From Amylostereum areolatum (lineage: Eukaryota > Basidiomycota > Agaricomycetes > Russulales > Stereaceae): a stretch of 64,000 nucleotides of DNA. Positions 11,298 through 24,934 of this stretch are shown here, piece after piece (the stretch's first letter is position 1; each line of letters starts with the position of its first letter). A model generated the notes under the pieces. That model saw only the letters and a program-made list of their open reading frames with translations, was not told the DNA's origin and ran no database searches. The DNA lies in NCBI GenBank assembly GCA_012932865.1, contig SAXG01000007.1, forward strand, positions 620,001 to 684,000, in the 5' to 3' direction. A program made the position numbers and the translations under genes.

Positions 11298-14201
11298 CTA
11301 TCGCACAACACTCGCATTCCAGTTCCCACCCCACCACCTCTTGATCCTCTCCCCGCCCCACTCCTCATACTGGGCCTTGCTCACCCCGACTCTCCCAAAC
11401 TCGTCCGTCCTGGCAAAATCGGCCATTCCTCTCCACGCGTCCAACACAGGGTCCGCCGCGCGCACGATCTCGAGAGGCATCTCCACAGGCAGGATTGGAC
11501 GTAGCGTCGCGCCTAGCCGCTCAGACATGCCTGGCAACTGTGAGGGAGCGCCAGTGAGAAAGACGTTCTATTTGTGGGTTCGTGTCAGCCAGTGGAAGCG
11601 CGTTCAGAGGAGCGGGCGTACTTTGACCAGCCGCCCGCGTTCATCGTAGGGGAAAGCATTCAGGACGTTTTGGAGGACTTCCCCGAGTCCCGCAGAATCA
11701 ATGCCGGCCATACTGGGCGTGAACCACGTCTCACATACGCGCCATCGTTCCGTGCTGAGATGTATCCGCGCCGCACCTGCACCTCAAACGGTCAATCACC
11801 TTGAAACGAAGGAGGCAGAGTAAGAGAGCTGACCTTCGACGTCTCCGTCCTCGTATAAGGGACGGAACGCAGCTAACAGCGCCGAACGCTGTGAAGAGAG
11901 CGCGGCGTGGGTCTGTGCGATGTCGAATGTTGGATCGTGTGCCAGCAGCTTTTGTTCCACGAGTTGCAACTGGGCGAGATCGTCCTCTTCGTCAGACGAA
12001 GCGGCCGCCGTATTCTATCTCGTAGAATCAGTGACTGCACAAACATTGCACACGTCCGGCGGAATGTAAGAATGCGCACAATTTTTCGATATATTGCCCA
12101 GTCCGCGTCGTCCGCTCCGAACAGGTCCTCTACTCCTTCGTCATCAACATTGATAGATAATGTGATAGAGGGAGAGAACGTACCTCCTCCGCCCTTCCTG
12201 CGTTTCTTCGACACCCGTTCATCCGCCGCCAGGCTCGCAATGTTCTTCATCCTCGCCTGTGCCACTGCACTCTTACGATCACTGAGCGCCACCTTCCTCC
12301 GGATTCGCTCCTTGATGCGACCAATAATGTCCTGTCAACAGACCCATGTCAGCCCTCGGAATGACGCCAAGCTAGTGGGACCCGTTGGTGTACCTCTTGT
12401 TCACGTCGCAACTTTCCTGCCCATCCTGGCAGGTCCCGTTCACGGTCCTCCTCCTCACGTTTCTCGTCTGCCTCCCGTTCCTCCCGCTCCTTCTCCTTTT
12501 CACGTCGTGCGCGCACTCGCGCTTCGAACCCGGCCTTCATGAGCTTCTGCTTACGCTTCTCTTTGACACCCTCTTCGTCGAGCTAGAAAAAGTTAGAATG
12601 GAAAGATGTAGAATAGGGAAGAAGATCACCTCAGCATCTGGGACATCGACAAGGGGGAAAGAAGGCTCTTCCTGTATGGGCGGGAGTAGGTATGATGTGC
12701 AAAAAACGAGGATGAGGGTACGCACGAGGACATCATCACCCTCGGCTTCCTTCTTGCGCTGTTTCTTGAGGTCGCCTTCAAGTTTCTTGATGACCTGGTC
12801 GAGCATCGCCTCATCGCTGAGGCCCTCGGCTTGCAGCAAGTTCTGCTCCACGATCATGTCAAAATGAGCCATACAGAGTATATGAAAGTCGAACCTGCCA
12901 TTCCCGCTTTCCCACCTCCCCCCGTTTATCCTTCAGCTCCGTTAAAGTCCTCAAGTCGCTCTCCTTTTGCAATAACTGAGAAAGTCCTCGCTCAGCACCC
13001 ACGCTCGTACTGAACAACGAAAGAACCCTACCTTTTCCGTCCGCGCCTTCGCCGCGATCTCCTGTAGCTTCTTACCCTGCTCGCGTCTTCTCTCCGCGAT
13101 CCGCGCCAGCTCCTCCTCTGTCTTCTCCTCGGCCGCAGGCAGCACAAAGGGAAACTGAACGACGCGTTCAATGGCGCGGAGTTGGGCGGGGTCGCGAAGA
13201 CGACGAAGGAGGCCGAGGTAGTCGGGTGCAACTTCGCAAAAACTTTGCAGCATCCACTGGTGACAGGATATTGACTACACAAGAGGTAGGGAAGAAGGGG
13301 GTACGTACTGATGTTTGAATGTTCGTGACCCGCGTGGAAAATGTTGGATACTTTAACTGGATAAGCTTGAGAAGATATTCATTGGATTGTTGAGCACCCC
13401 ATGGAATCCTGTACGTCCATATGTAAGTTATAGATCGGTAGTGAATCATAAAGTAGGCGCACCGTCTAGCCTGGCTCATGATACCTTTGCCATTGAGGAT
13501 GGGAACGACGGATGTGGATGCAGTGTTAAAGGACACGACGAGTCCGTCCGAGGTAAAGGGCGAGGGCGCAGAGGGGTGGTTGTTGTGGTAGAAAGACATA
13601 ACGGAATCGACGGCGTAGGTGAGCGAGGGCACCGAATAAAGCTCGAACATGAGTTCAGAGGTCACTGAGGCATAACATCAACCATCCGGCAAAGTATAAG
13701 ATCCAGCGAAGGCACGTACACGCTCTGGAATGTAACGGCGACGCCAACCGCTCCGTCATAAGCACTGGATGGTTCACAGTCGGCGTGTTGATCCCGAGCC
13801 GCACGAACACATAGTCCAGCGCGTTTTCCTGCCCTCCACAAGCTCCCTTAATCACACTGTTATCCACCCAAGTCGTAGCCACTCACCATCGCGTCGAAAT
13901 TGAGTAACACGTCCCCTTCCCATGACGTCTTCGCCTGTCCTCTCGCACCACTCTCCGACTCGATCGCGTCGCCAAAGAGGAGCAGCTGCCGCCCATGTTT
14001 GCGCTCTTTGTACTTGGCCACGGCGTTGGGTTGACATTGCGGCGAGGTCGCGTTCGCGAAGCCGAAACGCAGGTTGCTAGCGCCATTGTCGATGACTATG
14101 GGAACAGATGGATCTGAGGCGGAGGGATCATTGGGTGGGGGAGGAACAGAGAGGGGATTTAGGAACGGAAGGTATACGATGTTGAGGGGTGTGCCGTCCA
14201 T
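11298..14201 (-). CDS. ARP5: Actin-related protein 5, INO80 chromatin-remodelling subunit
   Basis: Actin-fold protein of the nuclear INO80 complex, which repositions nucleosomes. Starts at 14201. The N-terminus has a proline-rich leader, then the actin phosphate-loop region IVIDNGASNLRFGFA. Later exons give VNHPVLMTERLASPLHSRA, the segment FELYSVPSLTYAVDSV, and the long charged insertion with E/R/K-rich coiled coil (about 12350-13170) that separates ARP5 from actin. The C-terminal actin subdomains are NVFLTGAPSQLPGMSERL and a final KAQYEEWGGERIKRWW before the stop at 11298. Six or more short introns interrupt it, and the reading frames around each join are consistent. It converges on the GMC gene (stop-to-stop 300 bp). 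The insertion and the C-terminal motif make ARP5 more likely than other ARPs. Confidence 0.92.
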
Positions 14202-14960
14202 GCTAACGAGCAGTATAGTGCGAGGCTGGAGCCGGGGTAGTAGTCACTAGGAACAAGGACTCAGCAAGAGCATCCACATTTCGTACAATGCATCGCAATG
14301 AATCGCACACGTACCAGTAACTCTCCAGAGAGCACGATAACGTATGTGAGACCCACGCCAAAGATACCAAGAGTTCAAGGCAAAGAACCTTTCTGAGATA
14401 CACCGACAATAGTCTCCGTGGCTGACCTCACCGACACTAATAGTGGCCGATGAATAAGGAGTGGCCGAGTGAAAGATGTGATCGAGTAAGTACAGACTGG
14501 AACGATTAGCCCGCCCTAGCTACAGCTTTGATTGCGTTTGCGACTCTCCTGCCTACGTCGGCGCTGGAGTGGCGGTCCTAGCTGCTGATGGTGAAGACGA
14601 AGTTGAAGGGAGAGCATACTTAGAACCTCATAGAAGCCGCTGGCGAATTCCCGCGCGGCGCGCGCATTTACATTTAGTCTCCCCGAGGCAAACAAAATAC
14701 TCCGGCAACCCTCACAAGCTCAGGATTCTACGTATTCCAAACATTGACCCCCTTGCTCAGATAAGTACCGGACTTGTTCATGGGGTTTATCCACACCAGT
14801 CCATTGAGGGCAATAAATATCGTGAACGTAGGGGACACAGGATAATGGAGAGGCGCGAAGTGAGAACAAGCAGAAACACGCCGTGGATGGTGATGTACAC
14901 GGTTGACGGGGTAGATACAAACATGATCCGAGAGAACGCATATGATAGGACAATAAGCCT
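14202..14960. other. ARP5 upstream and SEC4-like downstream intergenic region
   Basis: Contains the presumed ARP5 promoter (transcribed leftwards from about 14202) and the 3' flank of the Rab gene. Short frames here have no recognisable features. Confidence 0.4.
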
Positions 14961-15995
<1,035 letters not shown>

Positions 15996-16503
15996 AGTAA
16001 ATCGTCACGAGAAGATTGGAGTGGGCAAGGTGTGGACAGGAGAGGCGGTGGTGGACGTGACGGCCGGCGAGCGTCGTGGACGAGGTGTCGATTGCGAGGC
16101 GCGCACCGGTACAGACCGCCGCCACCGCCGCCACCGCCGCCACCACGTGGCTTTCGCGTGGTCTTCGTTCTCCGCTTCAAATTGCCTCGAGGTTCTCTGT
16201 GCTTTTTCTCTCCTTTGTTCTCTTCGATATTTCTTCTCACCGCCGGACTCCCTCGTACCCCTCCTGCACTATCTTGTCCTACAACGGCACATTGTTCAAA
16301 ATTTCTTGTCGATTTATCTTCTGGATATACTTGTGGCCTGAGACTGTGTCTTACCGCCCGCAAACTCTAATACACCAGAGGAATCAAACTCGTGTGCATT
16401 CGGAACAATAGACGCGAATATCACGCGCACCCCATAGCCTAAACGCTACCCAGAGAACGAGAACCACCCATCTCAAACCTCCAATCCTCTCTGCCAGAGA
16501 GCG
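15996..16503. other. Divergent promoter region with GCC/ACC microsatellite
   Basis: Lies between the starts of the SEC4-like gene (minus) and the helicase/TPR gene (plus). It includes a perfect CCGCCA hexamer array at about 16116-16145 and pyrimidine-rich tracts. No coding sequence is supported. Confidence 0.5.
16116..16145. repeat. CCGCCA hexamer microsatellite
   Basis: About five consecutive GCC-GCC/ACC hexamers in the 5' leader region of the SEC4-like gene. Confidence 0.8.
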
Positions 16504-19500
16504 ATGCATATTGATACCAGCCAGATTGCGTCCTTGAGTTCAAGAGAACGGGGTCGCGACGGGATGGGGAACGAGTTAGAACTGGAGATTCTGAAGCGAG
16601 AGATATTAACGAACGACGATGTCGTTCGGGAGTCGATAAGTGGCGTTGAAGCTGCATTCGAGTCTCACGGAGTGGACGCAGTCCTTGATGTTTGCCTTCC
16701 TCATCCCAGTTCCGTGGAGTTTTTGTTGTCAGGTAAGTGTCATTTGTTTCTTCAGCCTCCCCGTTTACTGACATTCTGTAGCCATCTCGACGGAGACGTA
16801 CGACTGCGTATTCCGTCATGTCCTGGACCATTTTCCAAAGACCCAGCAAGGCTTCGCGACATCCCCCTTGTCCTGGCGTCTGCTCACTCGCCTGGCCATG
16901 TCCGCCTTCTTCCTCCCGCACGATCCCGACACCTCCCTACACACCTACACCGCCGATCACCACTATATTCAACATGCAAATATTCTTCTGGAGGCCCTAC
17001 CTCTGGTCGACATAGCCCCGACGCCTGCAACACCTACTTTTGGAGAAGATGAGGTACCGTTTATGGTCAGGAAAGGGAAGGGAACACAGCGTGCGCGCAA
17101 GCAAAACCGCAAGGGGAACCAACGGAAGAAGAGCATTGACACTGCCATATTCTTGACCATGGGCATAGACTTGCCGCAAACACGCGAGGAAGCGGACAAG
17201 ATAGCCAAAGATGTACTTCTTGACTGCAAAGACATCCTCGAGGTTTTACCCCCATTTATCACTGATGTACTTTTCTGATCCTCGACCCGTTCCAAGGAGC
17301 TCTTCCACGTCTTCCGTCAACCCGCCCTCGCGTCTACCCTCAAGACCAACTACATTCCCAGTGATATTCCAGATGAAGACGTCTCGGCCGCTCAAAATGA
17401 GGGCAATTCTGTCCTTTTCGACGGCGACATCTTGCTCCAACATCTTGCTCCTTCCTTTCCGCACGTCCAGCCAATGAAAGCCGCCTTCCACTTCGAGAGC
17501 GCAGAAGGCTTCGGAGACTGGCACATCTACGTCTCCGGACGTGCCAAAGGGCACTTGCGCGAAGCGAAGAGGAAGAACGCGAACATGTTTCGCATCTACC
17601 TGAAGAAGATCAAGTACGGTCACCTTCTGCATTGTACACAGATTGCTAACGAAAACCAGGGAATTGTCAAATGGCCATTTTTCGGCCGACAACCAGAAGA
17701 TGTTGACGGGGAATAATACGCCCATTCCCATCTATGAGGCCAAGATGACGAGCGATACACGCCTTGTTGTGAGTGTGCATCTGTTTGCTTTACTCCCAAG
17801 CTGACGGGCACATAGTATCAGGTCGATTGTATCACGGAGTTTGAGAGTAAGGTCAGGTCGCCGTTCTCTCTATTTCTCAGCCATCTAACTCGTCAATTAG
17901 GTCGAACGTCAAGGTGATCCCAACCTGCAGCATCTACATACGCGGGATTTACCGCTGACGAATGATATCTAGTGATACGCATTTTCGGAATCTACAGCCA
18001 TACCCAAATCGGCAGGCGTTTATGGGATTCCATGGGCTACCAACTCTCGCGCCGGGGCTCTAAATACATCAAAAGGTGACTAAATGCGCGCATTATACTG
18101 TACTAGGAACTGATGGCCGTATCCCAGATGTGTACATCGAGAGCCGCCACACAACAAGGGAGACAGTGTCATCCCTCCAAAGGTATGGTCACCAGTATCG
18201 CAAGTCGAAGTCGAAGAGCCTGTCGCACCTCCGGTGGATACGAGGAAAGAAGACCTGGAAGAGGTGCGCACCATTTGACCCATCGTGTGTATAGGTCTAA
18301 TACTTCGAACCTTGCCATTCAGCTCCATTCTTTACTCGTGTACGCATGCTTCCTTTGATGGATATCTGTATCTACCTAACTCAATGGTCGGATCGCCTAA
18401 TAGCTTGGAGAAGTTTACATTGCTTTCTCAGTCCTTGTTGACAAGTGCGTATCGGCGGGCCCTCGAACTCAACTTACCTCATTGACGCTCTCAAGATATT
18501 CTGGCCGACCAAGACGGCGCGCACGTATTCCAAGTCTCGTGAGTAACCTGCATATACGTTTCGATGAACACATGTCTCATATCATGTTGGGCAGGCTCTA
18601 CGAACAGGAAATCATCGAGCACGACCACTCCTGCTATGTTCTCGGCCGGAGCGGAACGGGGTAAACTCACTACTCACTTTTGTTCCTCCTCGTTTATATC
18701 TCTTCATTTTAGAAAAACCACAACCATGCTTTTCAAGATGCTCGGTCTTGAAAACTCGTGGCAACAATCGGTCGATACCAGCTCCATCGCACGTCCGCGC
18801 CAGCTTTTTGTCACCCAATCCCGCGTGCTCGCGGACAAGGTTGAGGAATACTTTATCAAGCTACTGGAAACGTTACACACGGCCGCAAGCACGGAGGGCG
18901 ACATCACGGAATTGCTCGCAAGGAAGAAGAACCGAGAAGAAGCAGGCCTGGTGGACCGAGACGAAGCGGGCGATTGGAGGGAAGATTTGCCGCGACGGTT
19001 TAGTGAGCTTGAGGACGCACACTTTCCTATGTTTATAACTTTTGATAAGGTGGGACTCTCTTTTCGTGCCGAAAACAAGGTTGCTAAATGGACCGGCTGA
19101 TCCAGCTGTCTTCCTTGTTGGAGGCGGATATGAGCCAGGCATTGAGCAAGACTCTTGAACAAGATCTTTCACCGGCTACCAGCCCTACACAAGGACCCAA
19201 CGTCACAAGCGAGTACATGCTTCAGAAAAGGCAGTCATTCGTCTCGTTCGATGTCTTCAGAGACGAGTACTGGCAACACTTCCCCCAACCTCTCACCAAG
19301 GGACTCGGTACGCATACTAGCTACCCACCGACGACGTTCGTTTCTGACATCGGATATAGATCCCGCCCTCGTATTCAGTGAATTCATGGGGGTGATCAAG
19401 GGATCTGAACAAACCTTGTCCTTACCCCACCCTTTCCTTGACCGTGATGCCTACCTCAACCTTAGTGCGCGCACCCAAGCCACATTTGCAAGCCGCAGGA

Positions 19501-22500
19501 AACAGGTCTATGCCCTTTTCGAAGCCTACATCAAGATGCGTCGCGAAAGGCGGGACTACGACGCCGCGGACAGGACACATGCCATACTGCGCGAGATTCA
19601 GGAATGTGGCGTCAAGGGGAAGAAGCTCGACTTCTTGTATGTGGACGAAGTGCAAGACAATCTGCTTATAGACGCCAAGCGTTCGTATTCACCACACTTT
19701 CGCCTATCTCTACTGGATTCACCAATTTTTTTCCTACAGTATTGAGATTCCTGTGTCTGAACCCGGAGGGTGTCTTTTGGGCCGGAGACACAGCGCAAAC
19801 GATCTCCGTCGGGAGCTCTTTCCGGTTCAACGACCTAAAGGCATTTTTACACCGTCTTGAGGTTTGAACTTTTAAACATGTTTATTCCCTGCCTTTCTGA
19901 CACTGTGCATCTCATTGTAGGAATCTACCACCCCGCAGATCCAATCCAAAGCATCACGCCAGCCGCGTACATTCGAACTTGCGACCAACTATCGATCGCA
20001 CGGCGGCATCGTTCAATGTGCCCATTCGGTCATCCAGCTCATCACGCAGTTCTGGCCCAATGCGATCGATGTGCTCGCGCGGGAAAGGGGCATCGTGGAC
20101 GGGATCAAGCCTGTATTTTTCAGCGGATGGGACTCGGAGAACGTGCGCTATGAAAGTTTTCTGTTCGGGGAGGCGTGGGTGGTCTTTTCTAGTCTTCTGT
20201 GGTCGAATACTCACGATTTTCTCGTAGAGGAAGCCACATCGAATTTGGAGCGCAACAGTGTGAGTAGCCACATCGTAAGGCGTGGAGGGTTGGAGTGGAT
20301 TATGACCGTACAGGCATCTTGGTCCGAAACGATGCCGCCAGGGATCAGCTTCGCGATCAAGTAGGAGATATCGGCCTCATCTTGACATTATACGAAAGCA
20401 AAGGTCTCGAGTTCAACGATGTACGTGCCTTCTCTGCTGATACCGGTTCCGGTGCTGATGTGGAGACAGGTTTTGTTGTTCAACTTCTTTGAAGATTCCA
20501 CTGTTGATGTATCACAATGGCGTGTGGTATTGAACGTGTTGGGGCGCATGGATCGCGATGGCATCGCCGCACCTTCGTTTGACGAGGCGAGGCATGCTGG
20601 GGTGTGCACCGAAGTACGCAAATCGTGGTTCGAACCTTGTCCCTGATGCTCATATTGCTTTCAGCTCAAGTTCCTCTACGTTGCTGTGACCCGTGCCCGT
20701 AAGAATTTATGGATCGTCGATAGGTCCGAGAAAGGAGTTCCGATGCGCGTACGTTGACCCTTCTGTATTCCCTCTTGGTTGCAATCAACGATATTATTAC
20801 ACAGACGCTGTGGATGGCACAAGAGCTGGTTCACCATTACACCCCAGGCAGCGACGCAGAACTTCCCAAACTCGCCGTGGCGTCGACACCGGAAGAATGG
20901 AGAACCATGGCGCGTACCTTGTTTGACAACAAGCGCTACTTCCAAGCTATGCACAGCTACGAGCGAGCCGAGATGCCCCGTGAGCGTGCAGTTGCATCTG
21001 CCTACTACCTCCGTGAGCAGGCGCGTTCCACACCCCCGGGACCACGTGCCAACGACCCCCGCAAGCACGCTTTCATAAAAGCCGCAGAAGCTTTCGTTGC
21101 GAGTGCACAGGGAGCGACGCGGGAGAGGAACGAGTACTTCCGTGTGGCTGCAGAGTTGTTCGTTAGTGCAGGGGAGTACGGGCGAGCGGGAGATGCGTTT
21201 CTGCAGGGACAGCGGTACAACGAAGCCGCGAAGAATTATAGGAAGGCGGGCTGGTTTGGAGAGACGGTCAGTACGCTCAAGAAACATTGGAACCAGATGG
21301 ATGAATCAGTCGCAAACTCTCTTCGTGAGGTGTCGAGACTTTACTACTTCAAACAGAATGACTTGAAGTAAGTCGGGTTTCTCTGTATAAATCTTTCATG
21401 GGGTGGGATCTGACAGAAGGATTAGGACGGCTTCAAGCCTTTTCGATACTCTCGAGGAAAAGTTGGAGTTCGTGGAGCAGTACAACTTGGACGTTGCTTT
21501 GGCAGCATTTCTAATAGAGGAGGGACGATATGCCGAGGCGGCCGACTTGCACCTGCAGGAAGGCCGAACGATGGAAGCCACTGGCCTGTATATCCGCGAC
21601 TATCAGTCCCGCCAATCCAACGCGTCGTTGCTGAAGGCGAAGGATTGTATTCTCCAATCGCTTTGGGAACTCCTCTCCTTCGACATAGTCATCAACCCTT
21701 CCGATCAGCAACTGCAGCAAGACCTAAGGGTGCTCTTTCGTCACATCAGCCGCATAGATACCAATGATTTGGACGAAAATGATCGTTTGGAGGTGCGTTC
21801 AATTGCGGTATGAGCCGATGCATTGTGCTGATAGTGTCGTTTCCCCCCCCAGATTGAAATGTTTACTGCCATTCAACAAGGAGATGCCGATCGTCTTCGA
21901 CACCTTGGGGAGGTCCTTTCGAAAACCAACAAACCTGCGGCTCTGCTTTCACTCGATCACGCCTTCCGAGATACCCAAGGGCTCCTCGCGGGTACTGGAC
22001 AACAGGTCATCCTGACCCTCACAACGTATTATCTTTATGCAACCCTCCTCCGGGAGACCATCGACCTCAGAGATTCCATGGCCAGTCGGGCAATTCAAAA
22101 GCTCCTTCGTGTGGATCCACCGGAAGACGGGCCATGTTCAGCTCTATCGTGGGACTTTCATGTTTGCAAGCTGCGAAGCGAGTCAGAGTGCCGTTCAAAT
22201 ACACTGAAGATGGCGACATTGTCAGTGGATCAAACGTCCGCACAAAGGCTCTTTGTCTTCTCGCTTTCTCAGCGTTTGCGCGAAAGCATTGAGCGAGTCC
22301 AAGACCAAGCTCTCCGTGTTCAAGTTCTGGATCCATGCCCAACCTTCGCGATGACGATGAAGTGTACTATTGGGAAGGACTGCCTCCGAGAGCATGATAT
22401 AGATAAAGCCTGGTTCCACCGGAGGGTCAGGTTCTATTTCCTACAGGGGCTTATCCTTCAAATCCACGGTTCCCTACCACAACAGATTCTGCAACGGACA

Positions 22501-24732
22501 GACAATCTCGATTCGTCTTCGGTATGTGTCCCTCACGGATGTCTATCAGTACTTATCGAGCCATGTAGGATTTGGCTCGAACGGGTCGCGGATGCTCTTT
22601 TCCCCATCCACCATGCCTTTGGATCGGCCGTCGTCCTCAACGTCCAACCAAATTCCCGAGGCCAAGCGAGGGCTGGGCGTCCTTCGAGAATGTCATCATG
22701 AATGCATTGTACGCTCTCGATCCTCGAGACCAGAGCCCCAAAAAGATGGCTTTTGCTTCTACGCTTCTACGGGTGATGAACCTTAGGATTCCTCTTTGAT
22801 AGGGCGGCGATCCGCAATTATATGCACAACGCACCCTACTATGAACAAACATCATGCACAGCATCTCCTCCGACCTGCTGGTGGCTTCGGAGACGCGTTA
22901 TGTGGTTCATGACCTGGCCGACCTCTTCCAAGGTTCGGAGCGGACGAGTCTCATCGCGGGCATTCTTTTTTTCACGTGAGTGACAATGTAGTCTTTTCTT
23001 TGAGTGGTTGCTGACAATATGTTCGTGAACAAGTCACTTGTTGAACAACCGCATTCACATAGACATCGGGGTTTTGTGTGCATTGCTGGACTTCCTTGCC
23101 AGCTCATGCATATTCGCCAAACGCATGAAGTATGGAACGCCTCAATTTCACGGGCTAACGCTTCCTCGAAGCTGGATTTTAGCGCGTTTGGGCGACCTTG
23201 AGAGGCTAAAGTACAAGGAAATCAGGATGTTCGAGAACTTGGTAGATCCTATCGGGGCGCTGATATACCAGTTACACACCGGCGAAAATGCAGGTAAGTC
23301 CATAGTCCTGAGGGTGTCCGCGTACAGATTACAGTACTAATCGCAGTCTGATCATAGGACACCTAATGTATCAAGGGAAACCTATCAAGGACTCCCCGCA
23401 GAGGGTGCGCGAGATCGCCATCACACGCATGTATGCACTTAACATCTTCTACCGAGGAATGTACCTACTCACCCTTACCTAGATGTCGCACCATATGCCT
23501 ATGTATGCTTCTTTGCGCTTCCAATCACCAAGGAACTTCATATTAATCTAAACCTTTCCTAGACGGTGTGAACATGGGCTGGGTTGGACTTCAAAGGCGT
23601 GTTTATTACGCGGTCACATCGATCAGGAAACCGGGACAGACTTACCCGGCATCCTACAGAGAGTTCGTCGTCCGTTACTCTTCTTTCACGCCCATGCTTA
23701 TCCTTATATCCTCAAGTTATGTTCAAGCTCCAAATTGGTCGCGCTTGGATCCATATGTGACCGGGACATTAACGTCGTCGTCTCTGGACGAGATGGTTTG
23801 CCTCAACCACGTTGAACGCCCTGCAACGTTTGCCTACTCCCGGGTCAAACGGATCAAATATAGGACGATTGCAGAGATACCCACTCTACTCAAAGCGGAC
23901 GGCATCATCGTCTCTGATTTACGTGTTCAAGCCACACCATTCGTACCTTCGACTAAACCGACGGTCGATGTACAGCCTGAGGCAACGGTGGACATAACGA
24001 ACGAGGAAAGGGACGACGACGCTGGAGAGACCAAACCTGAGGATGTCGAGGCCATCATTCTGTCCATGGAGAATGAAGGAACTTCTAGCCTCTCCGCCGA
24101 GGACATTACAGCGCGGAACAAGGCTGCACTGACTTTGTTCACGCTCTACCGACGCAGACTACGTCTTCGCACCTCTTTCATCGCACCCGGTCTCCCCACG
24201 CACCGCGCCAAATACTTTGACGCATGCCTCAAGGAGGCTGCCAAAATCCAATGGGCCGCAACTTCCACGTACCGCTTTGTGTTCTTAGGGCCGCTCCCGC
24301 ATGTGCTGGCATGCTTGGAGGCGATGATCAACAAAATGAACGTAGACAGGACAAAAGCAAGGATAAAGATGATGGTGGCCGATCACGACGATTTGGAGAA
24401 GGTGATGGAGGAAGGGAGCAAGCTCAAGTAAGTCAGACTCGGTCCCATGTGTTCATAAGTTTTTCTGACATCGTGTGGCGCATAGTACGTTGAACAAGGA
24501 GATTCATGCCCTCAAAAAGAGCCTCGAGCCGACCTCAGAGCTCCATCGTGCCCGTGATCTCGAAGCTCTGAAGCCACTCGTCATTCGTGCGAAGGAGCTC
24601 GTTGAGGAGGTGGGTCTCCTCACGAAATTGGATGTAGATATGGCTATCGTCCACAAGGCGATCGTCCAGAAGAAGAAACAGAAACTACCCGAGGAGAAAC
24701 CTAGTTTGAACTCGGACGACCTGGAGGAGTGA
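16504..24732 (+). CDS. TRANK1-like UvrD helicase/TPR protein A
   Basis: A very large (about 2,100 residues) multi-exon protein of the fungal UvrD-helicase/tetratricopeptide family related to animal TRANK1. Its function is not established. After an N-terminal region, SF1 helicase motifs run in order: Walker A GRSGTGKTTT (split by an intron near 18660), Walker B FLYVDEVQDN (about 19640), WAGDTAQTIS (about 19780), ATNYRSHGG (about 19985), YESKGLEF (about 20400) and FLYVAVTRAR (about 20670). TPR-like helices follow (KRYFQAMHSYERAEMP, YGRAGDAFLQGQRY, RYAEAADLHLQEG). A charged coiled coil forms the C-terminus. I chose the ATG at 16504; 16564 is an alternative. Around 22642 and 22673 two extra bases break the frame (see findings), so the annotated protein may be interrupted there. 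A paralogue lies at 50584-58946. Confidence 0.82.
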
Positions 24733-24934
24733 GCAGGAGAGAATTTTACCGCTACCTAATTCTTGTTACAATATCGTATGTGCGAGCTTTTGGATGGGAT
24801 GCACCAAGTGAATGAAATATAACATCACAACAACAATTTGTACAGCAAATATACAGAACTCCGCGACCCTTTGTACAGGAACATTGATATGGTACAAACT
24901 TCCGACGTCTCCATCCAACCTATCCAAGATCCAC

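Noticed and set aside
11907..12542. 211-codon plus-strand frame
   Set aside because: It lies antisense to the charged insertion of ARP5. Long antisense frames are expected there from Glu/Arg/Lys-rich codon composition.
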